Assembly: GCA_029881335.1 (NCBI GenBank)
Contig: JAOUMU010000014.1
Span: 1 to 39,663 of the forward strand
DNA length: 39,663 nt
Direction of reading: 5' to 3'
From: Nitrospinota bacterium
GTDB lineage: Bacteria; Nitrospinota_A; UBA7883
The notes beneath the pieces were generated by a model. It saw nothing but the letters and a program-made list of their open reading frames with translations. It did not search any database and was not told the DNA's origin. Every line of letters begins with the position of its first letter. Positions within the stretch are counted from its first letter, which is position 1. Made by a program: the position numbers and the translations under genes. This document shows positions 6,134 to 13,927 of the stretch, piece after piece.

Positions 6134-7261
6134 ATGACCACTCAGCCATCGTTCCTATTGGACGCCCCAGAAAAACCGAAGATTCGGCAAAGGCTTTACA
6201 ACGGTAGGAAGCTGATGGTTTGGGACGGGAAGATAAAAATCTCCTCCGTCCAGGGTTGGGTGCACAATCCAAGGATCGAACTCGCGAGAAAAACTCTACA
6301 AGAGAAGATTGGAAATCGGCCCCTAACCCAAGACGAAGTCTTCGAATTGATGAAGACCGATCCCGAGGTCAAGCTGAAGGAGTTGCGGGATGACATAATA
6401 AAGAATGGCTTGCGGGAGCCCTTGACTCTTTCCTGCTCGGGTAAGCTCCTTGATGGCAACCGCCGGTTTTTTGCGTTGAGGTTCGCGCTTGAAACGATGC
6501 CATCGACCGATGCCAACAGGCAAGACCTGGAAACCGTCGAAGCATATGTTCTTACCGAGGATGCTTCTGAAGAGGACGAACAAAACGTTTTAGTAGAAGA
6601 GAACTTCTCTGCCTCCCTGAAGATAGAATGGCCGGAATACGTGAAGGCAACGATGGTGGTCGAAGCGAACGAAGAAGGCCTGACCATCGACGAAATATCG
6701 AATAAATACAGTTGGGCGAAGTCGAAGATCAAACAGACCCTCAAGATTCACGAGATCATCACCGAATTCATTACGTTCGCCACGGCGAATCCCGATCCGG
6801 AGGACGAATATGGAGGCGGCTTTGGCATGACGGAGCAGGACGCGGAGAGCGAGGCGGCAAAGAACTACCAGTTCTTCAACGAAGCGCAGAAGTCCTTCTT
6901 TGAGCAACTTAGGACGGACATCGACTTCAAGATTCAGTTCTTTAAGTGGATACAGGAAGGCAAGTTCTCCAGCTTCCAAGAGGTCCGCGTGGCATACAAT
7001 GCATGGAAGCATCCGGAAGCCAAGGCGGCCCTTCTTCAACCAGAGCCTACGGCGGCGAAGTCCGCGAAGGCCATACTAGACTATAACGCAAGGGTCGTGA
7101 AGAACAAGGACGAGGCCGTAGGTAGGATAGACAGCTTCGTCAAGTTCCTGAAGGAGTTAACGGCGGAACAGATCAACTTGATACCGGGAACTTCTCTGGA
7201 GCAACTTAAGGAATCCATGAAGCTCGTTGTCAAAATGGGCGAAGCGGCGGCGCAAAAGTGA
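6134..7261 (+). CDS. ParB-like protein (ParB box plus HTH) in the cassette
   Basis: 375 residues. Residues about 81-119 form a ParB/Srx-type box: LKELRDDIIKNGLREPL then LLDGNRRFFALRFAL, where D107-G-N-R-R takes the place of the GERR motif that binds CTP in ParB. Next comes LVEENFSASLKIEW (about 153-166), equivalent to the ParB ENIQR region, then a helix-turn-helix (about 181-205, GLTIDEISNKYSWAKSKIKQTL). The C-terminal 150 residues have no recognised domain. GGAG 7 bases before ATG supports the start. ParB-fold proteins act as CTP-dependent DNA clamps or nucleases; here one sits between a methyltransferase and a helicase, suggesting DNA loading or target recognition rather than chromosome segregation (no ParA is present). 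Confidence 0.85.
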   Translation: MTTQPSFLLDAPEKPKIRQRLYNGRKLMVWDGKIKISSVQGWVHNPRIELARKTLQEKIGNRPLTQDEVFELMKTDPEVKLKELRDDIIKNGLREPLTLSCSGKLLDGNRRFFALRFALETMPSTDANRQDLETVEAYVLTEDASEEDEQNVLVEENFSASLKIEWPEYVKATMVVEANEEGLTIDEISNKYSWAKSKIKQTLKIHEIITEFITFATANPDPEDEYGGGFGMTEQDAESEAAKNYQFFNEAQKSFFEQLRTDIDFKIQFFKWIQEGKFSSFQEVRVAYNAWKHPEAKAALLQPEPTAAKSAKAILDYNARVVKNKDEAVGRIDSFVKFLKELTAEQINLIPGTSLEQLKESMKLVVKMGEAAAQK

Positions 7262-7262
7262 T

Positions 7263-8936
7263 ATGAAACTATGCGTGGAATCCAATGAAGTGAGAATAGA
7301 ATGCTCCGGTATGGAGCTGTTGAAATTGAAGACAGCCCTCAACAACCGATTGGGTGGCATGTTAAAAGCCGAAAAATCCGCTCTCGTGTTTCCATTGAGC
7401 TCCCTGTCTTTGGTCCAAGACCTAATCGAAGGTGGAGAAAAGTCCCCAGAGATAGCCGAAACTCTACGTATGTATGAGCTACATGCGGAGGCCAGAAGAT
7501 GTGCTTTGCGGATAGTGGCGTCCGAAACGGTCGAAAACGTATCGGAGGAATGGTTGCAACGTTTGGACCCCGCTCAATCGTATGCCGTCTCCGCGATGAC
7601 GGTTCCGAATTTGCTCGGACTGTGCCTGTTCGACGAACAGGGAAGCGGCAAGACGGTCATGACGATAGCGGCGTTCAATGCATTGAAGGACGCAAATGTC
7701 GTGGACGCCATGATCGTTGTGTGCCCGAAAACCATGATGAGCGAATGGCCGAAGGACATCGAAAAGTTCCTACCCGGCAAATACGAGGTGGCGGTCGCGG
7801 AAGGCGATAGACGGGAAAAGTTTCTAACGGCCCTTAAGGACTTCGCCGTCCTAGTCACCAACTACGAGGGCGTGGAATCCATGCAAGTGGCGCTTACCGC
7901 CACGGCCTCGCAGAGAAGATACCTGCTCGTGGTGGACGAATCCTACTACGTTAAGAACACGGAATCCCTGCGTTCCGATGCGGCCAAACGCCTACGGGCC
8001 AATTGCGCCCGCTGCTACGTTCTTTGCGGCACCCCGGCCCCCAATTCACCCTACGACCTCGTGAACCAATTTAATCTCGCCGATAAAGGTTTCACTTTCG
8101 CCGGTTTTAAAAAGTCCAAGGACCTAGACGGGGATCGCGACAAAATCTCGGACCTCATAGATACGAGAGGCACGCTCATAAGGAGGATGAAGACCGAGAT
8201 TCTCGAAGATATCCCCGACAAGAATTTCCATATCGTTGGCATACCGCTTACAGGTCGCCAAGCCTTTTTATACGAAAAAGCCAGATCGGAGTTGGAACTT
8301 GAGCTTAAGGCATTGGACAACATCTCCTTCAGAAGGAAGCTGGCGACTTATTTCCAACGCCGTGCAGTTCTCTTGCAAATCTGCTCGAACCCCTCCGCAA
8401 TCGATCCTACGATAACGGATGTTCCGGTTAAATACGAATATCTCGATGCCCTCATGGCCAATCTTATCAGCAAAGGCCGAAAGGTTATACTGTGGTCGTT
8501 TTATAAGAACAGTCTAGACGACTTGGCGGCCCGATACGCCGAATACAATCCGGTTCGCATAGATGGGTCCGTGGACGTGGCCACGAGAAGAGTGGCGGTC
8601 AGACTTTTCCAAGAGAATCCGGAAAGGATGGTGTTCATCGGAAATCCGGCCGCCGCAGGAGCGGGAGTGACGCTCCACGCCGCCTACGATGCGGTGTATG
8701 TATCCTATTCGAACCAAGCTGCCCACTACTTACAGTCCCTCGATAGAATCCACAGGCGTGGACAAACGGCCAAGGAAGTGAATTACTACCTACTCGTCTG
8801 CCAAGACACCATCGAGGAGACTGAAGTCGTTAGACTAAGGGGCAAGGAGCTACAACAACACTCCATCCTAGGAGACCATATCTCATGGCCAGCCTCATTG
8901 GACGAAGCTTTGAAGGAATTGTGCGGACACGATTGA
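7263..8936 (+). CDS. SNF2-family DNA helicase/translocase
   Basis: 557 residues from ATG 7263, one base after the ParB-like stop (ATG 7227 would overlap by 35 bases). Superfamily 2 motifs are clear: Walker A DEQGSGKT (124-131), Walker B DESY (225-228, in place of the usual DExH), motif III CGTPAP (255-260), and motif VI QSLDRIHRRGQ (491-501). The roughly 110 residues before Walker A have no named domain. SNF2 enzymes move along double-stranded DNA using ATP and are motors in several restriction and defence systems. There is no fused nuclease, so cleavage would come from the next gene or the unrecognised partner. Confidence 0.93.
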   Translation: MKLCVESNEVRIECSGMELLKLKTALNNRLGGMLKAEKSALVFPLSSLSLVQDLIEGGEKSPEIAETLRMYELHAEARRCALRIVASETVENVSEEWLQRLDPAQSYAVSAMTVPNLLGLCLFDEQGSGKTVMTIAAFNALKDANVVDAMIVVCPKTMMSEWPKDIEKFLPGKYEVAVAEGDRREKFLTALKDFAVLVTNYEGVESMQVALTATASQRRYLLVVDESYYVKNTESLRSDAAKRLRANCARCYVLCGTPAPNSPYDLVNQFNLADKGFTFAGFKKSKDLDGDRDKISDLIDTRGTLIRRMKTEILEDIPDKNFHIVGIPLTGRQAFLYEKARSELELELKALDNISFRRKLATYFQRRAVLLQICSNPSAIDPTITDVPVKYEYLDALMANLISKGRKVILWSFYKNSLDDLAARYAEYNPVRIDGSVDVATRRVAVRLFQENPERMVFIGNPAAAGAGVTLHAAYDAVYVSYSNQAAHYLQSLDRIHRRGQTAKEVNYYLLVCQDTIEETEVVRLRGKELQQHSILGDHISWPASLDEALKELCGHD

Positions 8937-8945
8937 TAGGCGGTC

Positions 8946-10175
8946 ATGAATAGATACTTATGGATACTGTCCGCGGAATCGATGCTGCACCTTAAAGGCT
9001 CGGGAGGGGTTTCCGCTGCCTATATTCTTCCGAAGGCGCATGTCCCGAAAAATCCATCGGACCTCGCGGGAAGCCGTGTATGGATGGTCTTACGCGGCTT
9101 TCGAGGAGATGTTCTCTTCGCCTCTATCTATGTGGATGTGATAGAACGGTTTGAAGACGGATTGAACCAGGGAGACCTCCTCTTGACTGTGGACCCCGCA
9201 AGGTCCTATAGGTGTGCTTCCTCCTATACCTCCGCCGTTTCCTCCTTCCACTGCGAAAAGACTTCACTTCTTCCTATGGGCATGAGCGAAGCCAACGATT
9301 CCTTGTACGAGGAACTGACCGAGCAAGCGGGAGCGAAGGTACAGGTCAAGCTACAAATGCCGCCGAAGTCTATGTTAGGCGATATACTCGTTCCTTCTTC
9401 GAAAGGATCTAACAGAGCATTGTCGGAAAGGATTCTGGCCGCGACTACGCGTAGATTATCGCTAGAGGAGGTATGGGCGAGCGGCCAGAATCCAAAATTG
9501 CCGCCTTTCGCCAACTTCGCATATCGGCGGTTTGTATCGATGCGCGGCGAAGAGGCGGCGAGAGAGATGCTGACTTTCTTCATTGAGGCGGACCCGATGA
9601 TTCATAAGTTTATCCAACCGTCAGTCAAGGGGAGGCCTGCCGCCCAGCGTTCTTCCAGGCCGGTGGTAGATGTGAATCTAAGACCGGTGGATCCCGACAA
9701 GATATATGCCAGAAGGTTCATAGCGCGGAGTCGGGATCTATTCGACATCGCCGATGCGATGGATAAGACTGAACACGCGGAGAAGCGGCATCAGGACATG
9801 CTACGGGATATAGCGACTAGGCTCAAGAAGCTGGACTTCGAGCCGCTTCAATCCTCTTCCATAGACCTCTTAGTGGAGACAAATCGGGGATACGCGATGT
9901 TCGAATTAAAGACGACAACACCCAAGAACATTCTAGGACAAGCGGCCAAGGGGGTGTTCCAATTAGGTTGCTACAAAGCGGCCCTTGCGGATCAAGGCTA
10001 TCAGGACAATAAAATAAGCCTTATCATTGAAACAACTCTCTTTTTAGAGATCGATTCATATGTTTCTCAGATTGTCGAATCCTTTGGAGTGACCCCTCTA
10101 TTTTATGATGGTAAAAAACCATGGCCACGTAGAGTAGATGGGTTAATGGAAGTTATCAACGATGGTCCTTATTGA
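8946..10175 (+). CDS. PD-(D/E)XK nuclease-like protein, last gene of the cassette
   Basis: 409 residues, starting 9 bases after the helicase gene. The C-terminal third has a PD-(D/E)XK-like pattern: SIDLLV with D307, FELKT with E320 and K322, and a helix with Q332 (GQAAKGVFQLGCY). Such domains cut DNA using a metal ion. The N-terminal 230 residues (starts MNRYLWILSAESMLHLKG) are unrecognised and may recognise a substrate or partner. Charged residues between 240 and 300 suggest a linker and helix. It is the likely effector of the cassette, by inference from position. The nuclease call rests on motif spacing only. Confidence 0.75.
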   Translation: MNRYLWILSAESMLHLKGSGGVSAAYILPKAHVPKNPSDLAGSRVWMVLRGFRGDVLFASIYVDVIERFEDGLNQGDLLLTVDPARSYRCASSYTSAVSSFHCEKTSLLPMGMSEANDSLYEELTEQAGAKVQVKLQMPPKSMLGDILVPSSKGSNRALSERILAATTRRLSLEEVWASGQNPKLPPFANFAYRRFVSMRGEEAAREMLTFFIEADPMIHKFIQPSVKGRPAAQRSSRPVVDVNLRPVDPDKIYARRFIARSRDLFDIADAMDKTEHAEKRHQDMLRDIATRLKKLDFEPLQSSSIDLLVETNRGYAMFELKTTTPKNILGQAAKGVFQLGCYKAALADQGYQDNKISLIIETTLFLEIDSYVSQIVESFGVTPLFYDGKKPWPRRVDGLMEVINDGPY

Positions 10176-10347
10176 AAGGGACAAGGGAGGCAAATCATCT
10201 TCAGGCGATAGCCTTATAGTTGATGATACATTTCATAAAACTCATGGATATGAAGATAGTCTTGTTCAAACATGAAAAAATACAATAGCATGCCTGGCAA
10301 AAATAGCTGAAGCTGAAAAAGCAAAAATCAAAGCAAAGGCTGGAAAC
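10176..10347. other. Short AT-rich gap after the cassette, possible gene relic
   Basis: A 37-codon frame (10163-10276) overlaps the end of the nuclease gene and a further frame begins around 10272, but neither has a ribosome site or recognisable product. The stretch separates genes pointing toward each other (the cassette and the XRE gene). No clear intrinsic terminator is visible. Confidence 0.35.
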
Positions 10348-11484
10348 TCAAGTCACGCCATATCGATCAACAGCATTCTTGACAAGAAATGGATAATATT
10401 TGGTATCGGCCTCTATTTGCCTGGCTAGACTGGATAGCTTGGAAAGGCGCCCTCTCTGAAGGAGAACTTCTGCTGATCTGTAGCGCAATGAATTTGTTGC
10501 CTCGGTGATAGACAGCTCCCAATGGCCCGCTGATGCTGAGCTATCCTTCCCCACGTTTTTCATCAGTTGCACGAGAGCCAGGATGGAGTGGTCATCCAAG
10601 GTGAGCAAAATACATTCGGCTGGTTGGGAGCTAAATTCTATTCGAAGGGCTCCCGAAATCTCCTGGCCGATATAAATATCCAGGTTTATCCCCTCTTCAT
10701 TAAAGGAAAACATCTTACCGGTAAGGACCTCATCCTGCCTGATTACCACGTTCGTGGGCGTATCAAGAAGCCGAGTGGGATTAAAAGAAAACGGCTCACC
10801 GTGTTCCTTTCGTACAGCGCCCAGTTGCCCCCGGCGGGCGACCCAGAAAACCCATGGCGTCAGCTTGTCAACAATCCTATCAAGAGGATACTCCTTATAT
10901 TCCCCTTCTTCCACAAGCGCCAATAACGACCTGACCAAGTAGTCAGGGTGGATCGGTTCACCTTTCCTGATCTGTGCCATTATCCAGGAGGGTCTATCCT
11001 GGATATCCAAATCATAGCCACTGCCCGGCGCCAAATTGGATTCAAGATAGCCTTTCAGCTTTTTGGATAATTTCGCCTCGTTAAGAAGGAGATCAATCGC
11101 CTCTGCAGTTCGAATCATAAAGTCAGGAGTCGCAACACTTGAAATGCTCCAGGCCTGCTGGGTCAGCGATAGAAGGAAGTTTATCTCCTCTTTGAATTGA
11201 ATGCCTTTTGCGCGAAGAATATCCAACCCATCTTTCAGCAAAAGGTTGGTTGGCTCAATCTGCTGATCCCATGGCTGGCCTTCCCCGGTGAGCAACCATT
11301 TCTTGTTGATCGTAGGGAATGTTGCCCGAATCCTATCAGCCAGATTTTGTGAAATAGCCCTGGTTCCATTCTCCACCTGGGATAAATATGGTTGGCTCAT
11401 TCCTAGCTTTTCCGCCAGAGCAGTAATGCTCAATTCGTAAAACTGCCTGATATATTTAATCCTATCCGAGGGAGTCAAATCCAT
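10348..11484 (-). CDS. XRE-family transcriptional regulator with long C-terminal domain
   Basis: 378 residues. Residues about 6-55 form a lambda-repressor-type HTH: DRIKYIRQFYELSITALAEKLGMSQPYLSQVENGTRAIS, written here in part. It continues with LADRIRATFPTINKKWLLTGEG, typical of the family. The remaining 300 residues are unrecognised and lack an HExxH protease motif or a visible LexA-type cleavage site. ATG 11484 is preferred over longer upstream starts because it begins just before the HTH and has AAAGG upstream. It is divergent from the integrase gene, with a perfect 17-4-17 inverted repeat between them, so it probably represses integrase and its own gene, like a phage repressor. Confidence 0.85.
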   Translation of the reverse strand: MDLTPSDRIKYIRQFYELSITALAEKLGMSQPYLSQVENGTRAISQNLADRIRATFPTINKKWLLTGEGQPWDQQIEPTNLLLKDGLDILRAKGIQFKEEINFLLSLTQQAWSISSVATPDFMIRTAEAIDLLLNEAKLSKKLKGYLESNLAPGSGYDLDIQDRPSWIMAQIRKGEPIHPDYLVRSLLALVEEGEYKEYPLDRIVDKLTPWVFWVARRGQLGAVRKEHGEPFSFNPTRLLDTPTNVVIRQDEVLTGKMFSFNEEGINLDIYIGQEISGALRIEFSSQPAECILLTLDDHSILALVQLMKNVGKDSSASAGHWELSITEATNSLRYRSAEVLLQRGRLSKLSSLARQIEADTKYYPFLVKNAVDRYGVT

Positions 11485-11560
11485 TTTTGTGCCTTTGGTG
11501 CAAGGGAAATACCCATTATAAATCCACCCAAGAAAACGAAGCAAGGAATGCATTGCTAAA

Positions 11561-11598
11561 ATTGCTTCCCATTGCAATTGCTTGCAATGGGAAGCAAT
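11561..11598. promoter_or_regulatory. Perfect 17-4-17 inverted repeat, probable XRE operator
   Basis: ATTGCTTCCCATTGCAA (11561-11577) and its exact reverse complement (11582-11598) flank the 4-base spacer TTGC. The dyad lies between divergent xre and integrase genes. Each arm contains a TTGC...GCAA sub-dyad, so two repressor dimers could bind side by side. Confidence 0.75.
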
Positions 11599-11610
11599 GT
11601 ATGCAATAAT
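11582..11610 (+). promoter_or_regulatory. Possible integrase promoter inside the operator
   Basis: TTGCAA (11582-11587) and AATAAT (11605-11610) are 17 bases apart. The -35 box is part of the right arm of the inverted repeat, so occupancy of the operator would block it. The integrase start at 11760 would leave a leader of about 140 bases. Confidence 0.45.
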
Positions 11611-11672
11611 CGGAGTGGTGGTGACAACAGCGGGGTTTGGAAATGACATTTGATCCAGGTGATCAAAAGCAC

Positions 11673-11694
11673 GGTGGTCAATTGGGTGACCACC
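11673..11694. repeat. 8-6-8 inverted repeat in the integrase leader
   Basis: GGTGGTCA (11673-11680) and TGACCACC (11687-11694) are perfect inverted arms. A smaller dyad, TGATC/GATCA, lies just before at 11651-11665. They may be protein sites or a leader hairpin controlling integrase expression. Confidence 0.5.
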
Positions 11695-11759
11695 AGAGCG
11701 GTGAAAAGCAGGCCCAAGCGAATGTAGCGGTTGGCCTGGCGCCATGGAGGGGGAAAGGA

Positions 11760-12977
11760 ATGAGGATAGTTGTTTATACAGCAAGGGGGCATGAAAAATG
11801 CCCCTCTTGCAATACAAAATATGGGCAGTCGCTTGCATGCAAAAAGTGCAAGCAAGAACCGCGAAAAGTCTACTTGGCTTTAACTTTTGAAGGCCAGAAT
11901 CGCGAATTTATAAGAAGTGACTTGGATGGCGATCCTTTATCGCTCGAGAAAGCCAAGCGCTTGAAAGCGAGAATTGAACAGGATGCCTCACTTTGCAGCA
12001 CCGATAAAGTTGCAAAAAAAAAGATCCTGCAGAAATATATTCCTAGGAATCGCGAAAGGATGCTTTTCAGCAATGTCCGGCTTGAATATATAAAACATCT
12101 GGAGAAAAAAAAGGCGTCACTAAAACATCGCGAAAACATCGAAAGCATTCTGAGGTGTCATCTCTCGTACTTTGACACAAATGATCTTGGTGATATTACT
12201 CCTGGAGCAGTTGAGGACTGGTGTTACTTGAAGACCGATATTTCGGGGTCATATATTGTCAAGTGTATAAACGTCTTGAGAAGAGTGTTAAAATACGCGG
12301 CACTTCGTGAATACATTCAATCGGTTCCGGAACTCCCTGTTTGGAAAACCACTGAAATTAAAAGACATGGTATCAACGCAGGCCAGCAAGGCGAAATTCT
12401 GGCCTTTATTCCGGATGAACACAAGCCTATTTTCTTGTTTTTGATCCTCATGGGATGGCGTATTGCAGAGGTGCGCGCGCTTAAAGTCCGCGACATTCAG
12501 GGAGATTCCATTTTCCTGAATGGATCATTTGACCGAGAAGAATATAAAGAATACCCAAAAGTGAAAGGAAAGAAAGGGGCGGAGTACCCGAAAGAAAGGG
12601 TTACTAATATCATAGCTCAGGCCCTGGGCAATGGCCGAATTTATGGCCCTGATGATTACGTTTTCACTTTCACTTATCGAGGAAAACGACACCATTACAA
12701 GCACCGATATATGTCGGATATTTATTATGAGGCCAGAGAGAAAGCTGGATATCCGCATGTTACATTGAACGAATTCGGCAGACATGCCATGTCATATCAG
12801 TTGTTCTTGGCTGGCGCCAGCCTCGAGGAACGGGCGGCAATACTAAATAATGAGTCAGGTACAGTCCAGGAGCATTATACGACTGTCACAAAACAAATTC
12901 GCAGCCGAGTTTTCAACTTGCTTGATGGATCGTCGCAAACTGTCGCAAACCCTAAAAAGAGGAGAAAAAGACCTTGA
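11760..12977 (+). CDS. int: Integrase of the island (tyrosine recombinase, zinc-finger N-terminus)
   Basis: 405 residues from ATG 11760, chosen because GGAGG (11746-11750) is 9 bases upstream; an in-frame ATG at 11637 has no such support. The N-terminus carries a CxxC...CxxC pair (C14, C17, C27, C30), likely binding zinc. The catalytic domain shows R234 in GWRIAEV, lysines around 268-272, R341 in EFGRHAM and nucleophile Y373 in QEHYTTV. The two catalytic histidine positions are replaced (E338 or N337 before R341; N around 363-364 before the tyrosine). The gene lies 20 bases from attR, the normal place for an integrase that uses a tRNA site. It ends in a Lys/Arg-rich tail. Confidence 0.92.
   Translation: MRIVVYTARGHEKCPSCNTKYGQSLACKKCKQEPRKVYLALTFEGQNREFIRSDLDGDPLSLEKAKRLKARIEQDASLCSTDKVAKKKILQKYIPRNRERMLFSNVRLEYIKHLEKKKASLKHRENIESILRCHLSYFDTNDLGDITPGAVEDWCYLKTDISGSYIVKCINVLRRVLKYAALREYIQSVPELPVWKTTEIKRHGINAGQQGEILAFIPDEHKPIFLFLILMGWRIAEVRALKVRDIQGDSIFLNGSFDREEYKEYPKVKGKKGAEYPKERVTNIIAQALGNGRIYGPDDYVFTFTYRGKRHHYKHRYMSDIYYEAREKAGYPHVTLNEFGRHAMSYQLFLAGASLEERAAILNNESGTVQEHYTTVTKQIRSRVFNLLDGSSQTVANPKKRRKRP
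12931..12950 (+). repeat. Possible integrase arm site, right
   Basis: CGTCGCAAACTGTCGCAAAC, within the 3' end of the integrase gene, contains the same double unit (GTCGCAA-N-CTGTCGCA) as 351-368 near attL, with one mismatch over 15 bases. Confidence 0.45.
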
Positions 12978-12997
12978 GTTACAATGTGTTAAAAACC

Positions 12998-13054
12998 GAG
13001 CATCAGCTTCCCAAGCTGAGGGTCGAGGGTTCGAGCCCCTTCACCCGCTCCATT
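12998..13054 (+). other. attR attachment site (displaced tRNA-Gly 3' half)
   Basis: Repeats the tRNA-Gly 3' half including the anticodon arm, T arm, acceptor strand and CCA. It differs from the tRNA copy at five positions, all after the 28-bp identical core. The 5' half of a tRNA is absent, so it is not a functional gene. Confidence 0.88.
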
Positions 13055-13171
13055 ATTTCACTATCCGCCATATTCCTTGCGACATTGCCGCCTGAAGGAT
13101 CTTTCTTATATCTCGTGATCCGCGGCAACCCTCTATCCCCCTTCTCCGCCGCAGGATTTACCGGCGTCTTT

Positions 13172-13837
13172 CTACAGGTTTCTGGCGTCCCCGGTCATCG
13201 GCACGAACCGCACCAGCGTCACGGTTTCATACTCCACCACTCCCATCCTCTTTTCCCCCAGAACAAGGTTCTGGATCATCTCCACTCCCACCGGAGCGAT
13301 GATCCTCCCTCCCTCTTCCAGTTGATCCTCCAGCGCCTTGGGGATTATTCTGGCGGTGGCGGCGGTGATGATCTTCTGGTAAGGCGCCTGCGCCGCCCAT
13401 CCATGGGTTCCATCTGCGTGAATCACTTCCACGTTATCATACCCAAGCTCTCTAAGTTTGATTTGCGCGGCCGTGGCCAGGTCCTCGATTATTTCCACCG
13501 TGTATACTTTCGCGGCCAGATGGGAGAGCACCGCGGCCTGATATCCGCATCCGGCGCCGATTTCCAGGACCTTTTCCTCCGGGCCTATGGCCAGCTTTTG
13601 CGCCATCAGCGCCACGATATATGGTTGGCTGATAGTTTGGCCATGGCCGATTGAAAGGGGATAGTCGTCATACGCCACCCCAGCATCTTCCGGAGGGATG
13701 AACCTTTCCCGGGGGACTGTTTCCATGGCGTGAAGAACCCGAGGATCGCGGATGTCCCTTCCCTTCAGGTTCCACTCGATCATGTTCCGTTTGGCGCGGT
13801 ATAGATCCTCCGTCTTCCTTGCTACGGTTCTTGTCAT
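13172..13837 (-). CDS. pcm: Protein-L-isoaspartate O-methyltransferase
   Basis: 221 residues from ATG 13837 (GGAG 9 bases upstream; an in-frame GTG at 13852 is the alternative). The enzyme uses S-adenosylmethionine to methylate isoaspartyl residues in aged proteins and start their repair. Family marks: VPRERFIPP, the substrate-side IGHGQTISQPYIVALM, the SAM loop VLEIGAGCGYQAAVLS, and VIHADGTHGW. Length is normal. It is the first chromosomal gene right of attR, and its upstream neighbour is a small gene that may share its transcript. Confidence 0.95.
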   Translation of the reverse strand: MTRTVARKTEDLYRAKRNMIEWNLKGRDIRDPRVLHAMETVPRERFIPPEDAGVAYDDYPLSIGHGQTISQPYIVALMAQKLAIGPEEKVLEIGAGCGYQAAVLSHLAAKVYTVEIIEDLATAAQIKLRELGYDNVEVIHADGTHGWAAQAPYQKIITAATARIIPKALEDQLEEGGRIIAPVGVEMIQNLVLGEKRMGVVEYETVTLVRFVPMTGDARNL

Positions 13838-13927
13838 AAGCGTGGTCTCCACATTACGGTCGGCACACCGGGAGGGCGCAAAGAGCGGACCGGCGACTTT
13901 GGCGCGCTCTGGAGTCGCTGGGGAAAA

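Larger units (their letters stand above)
255..13054. mobile_element. tRNA-Gly-integrated genomic island (about 12.7 kb)
   Basis: Boundaries are 57-bp imperfect direct repeats (255-311 and 12998-13054) with a 28-bp identical core covering the tRNA anticodon arm. Inside are a tyrosine recombinase next to the right repeat, a second tyrosine recombinase near the left, an XRE-type regulator, a HigBA-type toxin-antitoxin pair and a DNA-modification/helicase/nuclease cassette. There are no phage structural, replication or conjugation genes, so this looks like a defence-type integrative island rather than a prophage or self-transmissible ICE. The cassette uses more AT-rich sequence than the chromosome to the right. 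Movement would depend on the integrase and perhaps a helper element; no obvious excisionase was found unless the 81-residue HTH protein serves as one. Confidence 0.9.

Noticed and set aside
3375-10175. DISARM, BREX, Dnd or Z1-type C5 cluster
   Set aside because: None of their diagnostic genes is found; only the methyltransferase, Vsr or helicase are shared in kind.
11637-11759. ATG 11637 as integrase start
   Set aside because: No ribosome site and no family-like residues; GGAGG precedes ATG 11760.
12998-13054. A second tRNA-Gly gene
   Set aside because: Only the 3' half is present, with no D arm or 5' acceptor strand.
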